42,406 nt of DNA from CAYLLT01 sp964384465 (GTDB taxonomy: Bacteria; Planctomycetota; Phycisphaerae; UBA1845; PWPN01), in NCBI GenBank assembly GCA_964384465.1, contig CAYLLT010000043.1, forward strand, positions 1-42,406, read 5' to 3'. Shown piece after piece: positions 1-6,077 of the stretch. The notes below the pieces were generated by a model. It was not told the origin of the DNA. It did not search any database and worked only from the letters and a program-made list of their open reading frames with translations. The stretch's first letter is position 1; every line of letters starts with the position of its first letter. The position numbers and the translations under genes were made by a program.

Positions 1-57
1 CAAAACATGGTAGCAAATCCCGCCAATCGATGCTCGGGCAGTTCTCGGCATGTACTG

Positions 58-86
58 AACTTACCACCAGCGCAATCCGTTGTCAA
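58..86 (-). promoter_or_regulatory. possible sigma70-type promoter reading left
   Basis: On the minus strand a perfect TTGACA lies at 86-81. After 17 bases comes TAAGTT, a poor match to the -10 box. An ATG on the same strand at 8-6 runs off the left edge and could be the gene served. The -10 match is only three of six bases, so this is a weak call. Confidence 0.2.
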
Positions 87-143
87 TAAAGTAGAATGTC
101 CCCTTTACCTTCAGAGGCGCAGCGGATGCGCAGAACGGAAAAT

Positions 144-164
144 AAAAGAGATATAAACTCTTTT
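144..164 (-). terminator. possible AT-rich terminator hairpin after the ABC transporter gene
   Basis: The arms AAAAGAG and CTCTTTT flank a 7-base loop. Read on the minus strand, the second arm ends in TTTT and is followed by ATTTT. It lies about 30 bases past the stop codon of the ABC gene. The stem is short and AT-rich, so termination strength is uncertain. Confidence 0.35.
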
Positions 165-193
165 CTATACGATCTTTACGTCTCTGTGGCGCG

Positions 194-2779
194 TCATTCC
201 TCCCGGCGGAGGGCGGCGTCGAGGATGACGGCGGTCAGGATCATGGCGCCGATGGCCAGGTCGTTCCAGTGAGAGGGAATTCCCAGCAAAACAAGGGATG
301 AATAGATCGTCGCGATGAGCAGCGTGCCGGTGACGGTGCCGAGGGCCGAGCCGCGCCCGCCGGTGATGGCGGCACCGCCGATGACGGCGGCGGCGATGGC
401 CTGGAGTTCACGGCCGGCGCCGGTTCCGTTGGGCAGGACGGCGCCTTCGTAGGCGGCGGTCAGAACAGCGGCCAAGCCCACGAGTGCGCCGGACAATCCG
501 AACGCCAGCAGTTGCAGCCGGCGTCGGGGCAGGCCGATCAGGTCGGCGGCGGCGATTGAATCGCCGACGGCCAGCAGTTGGCGCCCGGTCTGTGTGCGGC
601 GCAGGAAAACGCCGGTCGCCACCGCGACAGCGGCGGCGAACCAGACTGTCTTCGGCACGCCGACCCATTCGTTGAACTCGATCCCTGCCGGCCCCAGCCT
701 GAATGAAGGGAGCGCGCCCCAGGTACCGTGGCCGATCTGCCGCAACGCGGGCGGGAGCGTCACGATCTCCTTTTCCTGGATCCACAGGGCGAGGCCGCGG
801 TAGATGCTCAGCCCGGCGAGCGTGACGATGATGGGATGCACGCGGCCGATGAGTGACGCGCCGGCGTTGGCGGCGCCGAGGCATACACCGATCGCGATAC
901 TGGCCAGCAGGATGGGGATACTTCCGGAACCCCGTTCGGCCATCTGCCCGGCGATCACCGCGATCAGCCCGAGCATCGAGCCGACGGAAATGTCGATTCC
1001 ACCTGCTGCAATCACGAGCGTCGCGCCGATGGCCAGCAGCGAGAGGATCGAAGCGTACTGGGCGATGTCCAGCGCCTTGCTGATGCTGAAAAAACTGTCG
1101 GGCCGGGCGATGGACATGGCGATGATGAGGAGGATCAGGGCGGCGAGGAGACCGAATTCGCGGATTGCGAATTGCGGATTGCGGATTGCGGATTTTCGAG
1201 TGTCTATCCGAACCCCGCACGCCAGTGCGGGGCCCGACCCCGCACTGGCGTGCGGGGTTCGGATCGGCGAATTCTCGGCGTTCTCCACATCCGGGAGTGC
1301 GGCGGCGGCGAGTTGTTCGGCGGTGTGCTGGTCGGGATCGAACCAGCCGGCGATGCGGCCCTGGCGAAGGACCATTACGCGATCGCTGGTCTGCATCACC
1401 TCCGGCAAATCGGACGAGATGAGCAGGACGGCCTGGCCGCTCGCGGCGAGCTGGTCGATGAGGGCGTGGATCTCGGACTTGGCGCCGACGTCCACGCCGC
1501 GGGTCGGCTCGTCGAGGATCAGCACCCGCGGATCGGTGAGCAGCCAGCGGCCCAAGACCACCTTTTGCTGGTTCCCGCCGGACAGCGTGCGAATGGGCTG
1601 CTCGGGCGAGGCCATTTTCACCCGCATGCTGTCGAGGGTGGCGCGGCTGCGCTCGCGGACCTGACGCGGCGAGATCAGGCCCAGCGTGGACCACCGCTGG
1701 AGGGCGGTGACGCCGGCGTTGAATCGAACGGCCAACCGTCCGAAGACGCCCTGCACGAGCCGATCCTCCGGCACGTAGGCGATGCCGGCTCGAACCGCCG
1801 CGCCAGGCGAGCACGGCCGATAACGCGAGCCGTTCAACTCGATTCGGCCGCCGCTCGCGTCGCGCAAACCGAACAGCGCGTGGGCGATCTCGGTCCGGCC
1901 GGCGCCCACCAACCCGTAGACGCCGAGCACCTCGCCCCGCCGCAGCTCGAATGCGATATCGCGAAAGCGTCCGTGCGCATCGGTCAGGCCGGCTACGGCG
2001 AGCGCGACCGCATCCGTGCCGCGGTTCACACGCCGCCGGCCCATCTCCACCGCGCGACCGACCATGGCGGAGACCATCATGTCGGTATTTACTTCCGCAG
2101 CATCGCGCGTCCAGATTCGCCGGCCGTCGCGCATGACGGTGACGCGGTCGCAGAGCTGGCGGACCTCTTCGAGGCGATGACTGACGAACACGACGGATAC
2201 GCCGATGCCGCGGAGCCGCCGCACGTGCTCGAAGAGCATCTCGACTTCCCGCCGCGTGAGCGATGCGCTGGGTTCATCGAGAAAGAGGACGGACGCCTGA
2301 TGATGAATGGCGGCGGCGATGCCGGCGATCATCCGCTGGGCGACGCTCAGGTGTGCGGCCGGTTGTCGAACGTCCATTCGCTCGCCGAGCCGCTTCAGGC
2401 ACTCGTCGGCCAATGTGTAAGTGGATCGCCAGTCGATGAAGCCCGTCGCGTGTCGGGGCAAGCCGGTGCCGAGCAGCATGTTCTCGGCTAATGAGAGATG
2501 TCCGAATAGTTCCGCCTCCTGGTGGACGACGGCGATGCCGGCGGCGAGTGAGTCCTTCGGCGATCGGATCTCGACCGCCCGGCCGCTGACGAAGATTTGG
2601 CCGGCATCGGGGATGACCGTTCCGGCGGCACAGCGAATGAGCGTGCTTTTGCCGGCGCCGTTTTCGCCGATGAGGCCGTGCACCTCGCCGGGACGCAGCT
2701 CGAAATCGACGCCGTCCAAAGCGCGAACGCCGCCGTAAGCCTTGACCATTCTCCGCATCAGGAGCCGCTGCTCGGACAC
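194..2779 (-). CDS. Monosaccharide ABC importer, fused RbsA-type ATPase and RbsC-type permease
   Basis: This chain of about 861 residues joins two nucleotide-binding domains to an inner-membrane permease of the ribose/xylose importer class. Seen: Walker A GENGAGKST (about 38-46), signature LSVAQ (144) and Walker B VLFLDEP (164). The second domain has the degenerate P-loop GLVGAGRTE (289), LSGGNQQ (399) and LILDEPT (421), as is normal for RbsA. The hydrophobic permease occupies about 542-861 and carries the family motif GGIDISVGS. The two halves are usually separate genes. Here the linker (about residues 498-541, bases 1157-1288) is encoded by repeat DNA. I chose a GTG start at 2779 because GAGG lies five bases upstream and the N-terminus then fits RbsA. 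The frame is open to 2878, but that part is repeat. ATG 2758 and 2749 are alternatives. No periplasmic binding protein is present, so the sugar is unknown. Confidence 0.9.
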   Translation of the reverse strand: MSEQRLLMRRMVKAYGGVRALDGVDFELRPGEVHGLIGENGAGKSTLIRCAAGTVIPDAGQIFVSGRAVEIRSPKDSLAAGIAVVHQEAELFGHLSLAENMLLGTGLPRHATGFIDWRSTYTLADECLKRLGERMDVRQPAAHLSVAQRMIAGIAAAIHHQASVLFLDEPSASLTRREVEMLFEHVRRLRGIGVSVVFVSHRLEEVRQLCDRVTVMRDGRRIWTRDAAEVNTDMMVSAMVGRAVEMGRRRVNRGTDAVALAVAGLTDAHGRFRDIAFELRRGEVLGVYGLVGAGRTEIAHALFGLRDASGGRIELNGSRYRPCSPGAAVRAGIAYVPEDRLVQGVFGRLAVRFNAGVTALQRWSTLGLISPRQVRERSRATLDSMRVKMASPEQPIRTLSGGNQQKVVLGRWLLTDPRVLILDEPTRGVDVGAKSEIHALIDQLAASGQAVLLISSDLPEVMQTSDRVMVLRQGRIAGWFDPDQHTAEQLAAAALPDVENAENSPIRTPHASAGSGPALACGVRIDTRKSAIRNPQFAIREFGLLAALILLIIAMSIARPDSFFSISKALDIAQYASILSLLAIGATLVIAAGGIDISVGSMLGLIAVIAGQMAERGSGSIPILLASIAIGVCLGAANAGASLIGRVHPIIVTLAGLSIYRGLALWIQEKEIVTLPPALRQIGHGTWGALPSFRLGPAGIEFNEWVGVPKTVWFAAAVAVATGVFLRRTQTGRQLLAVGDSIAAADLIGLPRRRLQLLAFGLSGALVGLAAVLTAAYEGAVLPNGTGAGRELQAIAAAVIGGAAITGGRGSALGTVTGTLLIATIYSSLVLLGIPSHWNDLAIGAMILTAVILDAALRREE
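1157..1198. repeat. GCGGATT/GCGAATT short tandem repeat (family F) in coding sequence
   Basis: Successive GCGGATTGCGAATTGCGGATT-type units are translated on the minus strand as residues rich in SAIRNPQFAIR. The same word occurs at 34903-34932 and 39944-39998. It forms half of the linker joining the ATPase to the permease of the ABC protein. Confidence 0.85.
1206..1264. repeat. 27-bp perfect inverted repeat inside the ABC coding sequence
   Basis: The arms 1206-1232 and 1238-1264 are exact reverse complements around a 5-base loop (CCCGA). It lies in frame in the interdomain linker and encodes IRTPHASAGSGPALACGVRI. The stem would be very stable in mRNA. Confidence 0.9.
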
Positions 2780-2999
2780 TGCCGCCTCAGAACGTAGGGT
2801 CCGCTTTGCGGACCGTCTCGATCTTAAAGAGTGTTTGATAAGCCGTTTCAGAGCCGCGACCGTGAGGGAGCGGTCCACCCATCACCGAAGAAACCGCTCC
2901 CTTACGGTCGCGGCTCGGATAGTTCGCCCGCTTCTCAAACACCCACTTAAAAATAAGGTTGCAAGGTCCGCACAGCGGACCCTACCATCTGCCGCCTCA
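2779..2999. mobile_element. Nested inverted-repeat element flanked by 11-bp direct repeats (MITE-like)
   Basis: The direct repeat CTGCCGCCTCA occurs exactly at 2779-2789 and 2989-2999. Between the copies are three nested inverted pairs. The outer pair is 2795-2814 with 2965-2984 (GGTCCGC words). The middle pair is GTGTTTGATAAGC at 2831 with GCTTCTCAAACAC at 2930-2942. The inner pair is the family B word, 2851-2873 with 2894-2918. It encodes no protein. The layout resembles a non-autonomous element with a target duplication, possibly with later insertions nested inside it. On the minus strand the left direct repeat holds the ribosome-binding site of the ABC gene. Confidence 0.6.
2851..2918. 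repeat. Family B inverted repeat (GAGCCGCGACCGTNAGGGAGCGG)
   Basis: Two opposed copies of the GAGCCGCGACCGT-AGGGAGCGG word face each other with a 20-base spacer. The same pair recurs at 17103-17163 and 24328-24399. This is the inner pair of the nested element upstream of the ABC gene. Confidence 0.85.
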
Positions 3000-3122
3000 C
3001 CGATTCGAGTCGCCAATCCGGAAGCGGAAATCTAGCAGAGAATCAGTGATCGCGAAACGGGAATGAACGGTGTTGCAGCCGACGGCAAGCCTACCGCAGG
3101 CTCTGTGTGCCGACGTTGCGGG
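3000..3122. other. Non-coding stretch between the TPR gene and the nested element
   Basis: This is the remainder of the gap between the TPR lipoprotein stop and the repeat element upstream of the ABC gene. It holds a small imperfect inverted pair (AGCCTACCGCAGGCT near 3090) and no convincing gene or promoter. Confidence 0.5.
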
Positions 3123-5054
3123 TTATTTCGTGAGGAAGTACGGGGCATCGTCCATCGAAGAGAAACCGTACTCAGGCGCCGGCGGCCCGAACGGCGGATA
3201 GGGCGATCCCATTGTGTCGGGGAGACATTCGGCGTCGTAGGCGGGCGGGCCGAACATGCGGTGCAGCGGCTTGGCCATCGATTCCCAGAGGTTCAGAATG
3301 CTCCGCTTGATATCGGGGCGGATGGACCAGCCGAAATTCTGCTGGTGATGACTGCCGGGGGCGATCAACTCTGGAGCCGCCGGCGATAAGAAAGACGTAT
3401 GGACGGGTTCAACAGAGAACATCAGCGGGCCGCTCCTTTCCCGCCATGCTGATAACGGGGGGCCGCAAATGTCATCGGCGGCCGGCTGAGTCGCCGCGGG
3501 TTTCGCGGCCAGTGGTTTGGCCGGCATCGCGGCGCTGGTTTTGGCCGGCGTCCCGTCCACAGATTTAGCGGGCGTCGCGGCTACAGTTGGGTCGTCGACG
3601 ACCCTTTTACCCGGTGTCGCTGCGCTGGTCTTGGCCGTCGTTGCGGGCATAGCTTTGGTGGGAGTGGCGATCACAGGTTTGGCCGGCGTCGCGGGCATAG
3701 CTTTGGCCGGCGTCGCGGGTAGCACTGTGGCGGCCTCCGGAGCAGTGGTCACCGGTTTGGCGCGAGCCGTTTCCGTTTCATCAGTTTGCGATTTCTTCCG
3801 GGTCCGGTGGAACTGCTTCAGCGTAAGCGGCGATTCGTTGCCGTCGACGGCATTCACGACCGGCGGTGTTTCCTTCGCGGGGCGCGGGGATTCTTTCGCC
3901 GGTGCCGGCGCGCCTTTGATAACCGGGGCCGATTCTTTCCCGACAACAGGAGATGTCTTCGCCGCGGGAGGCGATTGGGTCGTCGACGACCCTTCGATGG
4001 CCGCGCGAGGCGCTTCTTTGACGGTGGGTGGCGGTTCTTTCACCGGCGCGGGCGGCGGTTTGGGTGCCGCGGCTGATACCTTGGCGGTCTGCGGCTTCTC
4101 GCTCTCGATCCGGGGGTCGTTGCCGTCGACGGCATCGACGACCCGGGAGGGAGCGGGCCGCGTGGCGGCTCCATTCGTCTTCTCGTCGAGACGGGGGCCG
4201 TCGACGACCCGGGTGATCTTTTCAGCCGACGCCGGCGGTGCCGTCGACGGCACGGCGGGAGCATTCGCCGGAGGCGAGGCCGTCGCGGCCGCACTCTCTT
4301 TGACCGCCTTGACCACTTCCGGCGGGAGCATGTCCAGCCGCTTCTGGGCCGCCACCATCTTGGGATTCTGCTGGAGCGCCTTCTGGAACGCGCGGGCGGC
4401 ATCCTCGGGCCGACGCTGCGACTGGTACATCAGGCCGATGTTGTAATAAGCATCTTCCCTGGGCAGAGCGGCCTTGAACTGATCGAGTGCCTGTTCATAC
4501 TTCTCCTGCTGGGCCAGGACCATGCCCAGGTTCACGCGGGCCCGCGCGAAATCCGGGCGGATGGACAGGGCCTCGTTGAGCTCGGTTTCGGCATCGCGCC
4601 AGCGCGACTGCATGATGTAGCTGAACGCCAGATTGTTGCGCAGGCTGGCCTCTCTCGGGAAGCGTTTTATGGCTTTATTGAAAACGTCGTCCGCCTCCTT
4701 GAACCGGCCGAGACGGTCCAGCACGATGCCGAGCCGGTTGTGCGCTTCGAGCTCGTTCGGATTCATCGCGATGACCTGCTGATATTGTTCGGCCGCGCGG
4801 GGCAGGTGCCCGTTGCTCTCGTGGAGCCGGGCGGCGGACAGGTGCGTCATGGGGAGGATCTCGGGGGATTTGGCTTCCGGGACCTCGTCCGGATTGGGGG
4901 ACGGCTTTGCCACCGACGCGGACGTGTGCTCTTTGGAGTCCCTCTTGGCCAGCTCGGTGTTCATGCTGCAACCCGGCCAGACCAGTATCGCCAGGCCGCA
5001 GGTCATCGCTGCGCTCTTGGGTCGTCGACGACCCTTATGCATCCATGCATTCAT
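3123..5054 (-). CDS. TPR lipoprotein with a long Pro/Ala/Lys-rich, palindrome-riddled tail (TadD-like?)
   Basis: The 643-residue protein starts at an ATG with GGGAG eight bases upstream. A hydrophobic leader ends at Cys29 (LVWPGC), an atypical lipobox suggesting membrane anchoring. Residues about 68-240 are tetratricopeptide repeats (LGIVLDRLGRFKEADDVFNKAI is typical), usually a protein-binding surface. About 250-540 is low-complexity Pro/Ala/Lys sequence with repeated MPATPAK units. Seven copies of the GTCGAC-centred palindrome lie within the gene, read variously as VVDDP, VVDAVDGND, GSSTTQ and GRRRP. The last ~110 residues are less repetitive, with a Pro/Tyr-rich end. It lies 73 bp downstream of an OmpA/CpaD-like lipoprotein gene. 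A TadD-like/CpaD-like lipoprotein pair of a Tad pilus system is possible but unproved. Confidence 0.8.
   Translation of the reverse strand: MNAWMHKGRRRPKSAAMTCGLAILVWPGCSMNTELAKRDSKEHTSASVAKPSPNPDEVPEAKSPEILPMTHLSAARLHESNGHLPRAAEQYQQVIAMNPNELEAHNRLGIVLDRLGRFKEADDVFNKAIKRFPREASLRNNLAFSYIMQSRWRDAETELNEALSIRPDFARARVNLGMVLAQQEKYEQALDQFKAALPREDAYYNIGLMYQSQRRPEDAARAFQKALQQNPKMVAAQKRLDMLPPEVVKAVKESAAATASPPANAPAVPSTAPPASAEKITRVVDGPRLDEKTNGAATRPAPSRVVDAVDGNDPRIESEKPQTAKVSAAAPKPPPAPVKEPPPTVKEAPRAAIEGSSTTQSPPAAKTSPVVGKESAPVIKGAPAPAKESPRPAKETPPVVNAVDGNESPLTLKQFHRTRKKSQTDETETARAKPVTTAPEAATVLPATPAKAMPATPAKPVIATPTKAMPATTAKTSAATPGKRVVDDPTVAATPAKSVDGTPAKTSAAMPAKPLAAKPAATQPAADDICGPPLSAWRERSGPLMFSVEPVHTSFLSPAAPELIAPGSHHQQNFGWSIRPDIKRSILNLWESMAKPLHRMFGPPAYDAECLPDTMGSPYPPFGPPAPEYGFSSMDDAPYFLTK
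3510..3740. repeat. Degenerate tandem repeat encoding ATPAK units
   Basis: Imperfect 21-24-base units on the minus strand encode MPATPAK, VIATPTK, MPATTAK and TSAATPGK. The array is interrupted by a 16-bp GTCGAC palindrome at 3589. The Lys/Pro/Ala composition suggests a flexible, wall-associating or spacer segment. Confidence 0.7.
3589..3604. repeat. Palindrome A, short form
   Basis: Perfect 16-bp palindrome GGGTCGTCGACGACCC in the TPR lipoprotein gene, read as VVDDP. The flanking TT is shared with other copies. Confidence 0.95.
3832..3862. repeat. Palindrome A, degenerate long form
   Basis: The inner palindrome TGCCGTCGACGGCA is intact while the outer arms are mutated. It is read as VVNAVDGNES in the TPR lipoprotein. 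Confidence 0.85.
3977..3992. repeat. Palindrome A, short form
   Basis: Perfect GGGTCGTCGACGACCC in the TPR gene, read in another phase as GSSTTQ. Confidence 0.95.
4114..4144. repeat. Palindrome A, 31-bp long form
   Basis: Outer arms GGGTCGT and ACGACCC enclose the inner palindrome TGCCGTCGACGGCA with a 3-base offset. It is read as VVDAVDGNDP in the TPR gene. Confidence 0.95.
4195..4210. repeat. Palindrome A, one-mismatch short form
   Basis: GGGCCGTCGACGACCC, one arm mismatch, read as RVVDGP in the TPR gene. Confidence 0.9.
4238..4253. repeat. Palindrome A, GTGCC-arm variant
   Basis: Perfect palindrome GTGCCGTCGACGGCAC. Relative to the main form both arms have changed together. It is read as VPSTAP in the TPR gene. 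Confidence 0.9.
5019..5034. repeat. Palindrome A, short form at the 5' end of the TPR gene
   Basis: Perfect GGGTCGTCGACGACCC within the first codons, read as GRRRPK. It supplies the positive charges of the lipoprotein leader. Confidence 0.95.
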
Positions 5055-5084
5055 GGGACGATCTCCCTATCGGCCATTCGGGTT

Positions 5085-5115
5085 GGGTCGTTGCCGTCGA
5101 CGGCATCGACGACCC
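5085..5115. repeat. Palindrome A, 31-bp long form, intergenic
   Basis: An intact long copy fills much of the 73-bp gap between the two lipoprotein genes on the minus strand. Confidence 0.95.
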
Positions 5116-5127
5116 TTTGCGTTCAAG

Positions 5128-5703
5128 CTATTTGGGCGTGCTGCCGCTGGAGGTTGAGTTGGCCGGAGCGGCCTGCTTCTGAGAGGACGCATCCGCTTTG
5201 GCCTGCTCTTCCGAAAAATTGGTCGCGCGGCGGATCTCGCCGGCCTCCTTCGCGTTCATTCCGGCGCCGCCCGCCAGCCCCTGCTTGACGGTGTACTTTT
5301 GCCGCTCCAGGCCGGCGGAGGCCAGATAATCTTCGATCCGCTTCATGCGGTCCTTCAGCAGCGGCGGTTCATCGTTGACGCCGTCGTAGTTCAACGTCCC
5401 GCCGTAGATCTTCATGATGGAAACGTAGCGATCCAGCCGCCGCACGCCCGTGCCGTTCAGCTCCGCCTGGTGAGGAACGAAATGGACCGCCGACATGGAC
5501 ATGTCGGCCAGCGCGGTGTTGTCGGTCATGGGTACGAACGTTTCCTGCAATTGATGCGGCTGATCGCTATGCCCCTGCGGAGGCGCGTTCAACCGCTGGG
5601 TGGGTTCGGAGCAACCCCAACCGATCAGCGCACACGCGGTCATGGCGGCCATGAGACCTCGCGAGAAAGAGCGCCCCATTGTTCGTTCGTTGGTTCTCGG
5701 CAT
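5128..5703 (-). CDS. Small lipoprotein with a weak OmpA/CpaD-like domain
   Basis: The 191-residue protein starts at the ATG at 5703, which has GAGGG about nine bases upstream. The frame stays open to 5835, but that part is repeat DNA. The leader runs to Cys31 (ALIGWGC), a non-ideal lipobox. The middle (VHFVPHQAELNGTGVRRLDRY ... DRMKRIEDYLASAGL) has the rhythm of OmpA C-terminal or CpaD pilus-lipoprotein domains. In those, a beta strand and helix are followed by a helix ending in a short 'YL-SAG' turn. The peptidoglycan-binding Asp and Arg cannot be assigned with confidence. The tail is Ala/Ser/Lys-rich. It is encoded just upstream of the TPR lipoprotein, so the two are probably co-transcribed. 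The family call is weak. Confidence 0.7.
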   Translation of the reverse strand: MPRTNERTMGRSFSRGLMAAMTACALIGWGCSEPTQRLNAPPQGHSDQPHQLQETFVPMTDNTALADMSMSAVHFVPHQAELNGTGVRRLDRYVSIMKIYGGTLNYDGVNDEPPLLKDRMKRIEDYLASAGLERQKYTVKQGLAGGAGMNAKEAGEIRRATNFSEEQAKADASSQKQAAPANSTSSGSTPK

Positions 5704-5729
5704 GTCAAAATCCCTCATGTACGGCGCCT

Positions 5730-5760
5730 GGGTCGTTGCCGTCGACGGCATCGACGACCC
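5730..5760. repeat. Palindrome A, 31-bp long form, upstream of lipoprotein start
   Basis: An intact long copy lies 27 bp upstream of the chosen ATG at 5703, inside the probable 5' leader of the small lipoprotein mRNA. Confidence 0.95.
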
Positions 5761-5891
5761 TGGCAGCGCCTGGTGACTTTCCTTGACGGCTGGATTATCG
5801 GCCAAAAGAGCGGTCCGGTTCGCATTTAATGTCATGTTTGTTTTTTCGAGGGAACTTCTTTTCGGACGATATGTACAAATATTCAGAGGTG

Positions 5892-5911
5892 GTCATGAGT
5901 CGTCTCATGAC
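5892..5911. promoter_or_regulatory. Candidate operator or hairpin GTCATGAG-N4-CTCATGAC
   Basis: Exact 8-bp arms with a TCGT spacer sit between divergent transcription units. The dimensions suit a dimeric repressor site. A small RNA hairpin is equally possible. No regulator gene is adjacent. Confidence 0.35.
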
Positions 5912-6077
5912 GACCGATCCTCTTTCTCAGTATTGATAATGCGTGCGCGCAGGTCCGATAGCTGGCAGGGGCGGAAACGAAGGGCTATTATTGATAAATG
6001 TCGGGCGGGTGAGATGTTTCGTTCCCCGCTCGAAGATGTGCGTGAAACCACGCTCGTGGCGTAAGAGGGGTTTTCCA

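Larger units (their letters stand above)
5704..6077. other. Divergent intergenic region
   Basis: These 374 bases separate the leftward lipoprotein pair from the rightward 13-gene cluster and should hold promoters for both. Seen: a palindrome A copy (5730-5760), an AT-rich stretch around 5825-5885, an exact 8-bp inverted repeat (5892-5911), and the GAGGGG ribosome-binding site of the next gene (6065-6070). No clear -35/-10 pair stood out. Confidence 0.5.

Noticed and set aside
1..8. Start of a leftward gene at the window edge
   Set aside because: An ATG reads off the left edge on the minus strand with a weak promoter behind it, but three codons are too few to call a gene.
1172..2491. Plus-strand open frame (439 residues) opposite the ABC gene
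   Set aside because: It begins in the repeat tract and mirrors the ATPase codons. Composition is not protein-like.
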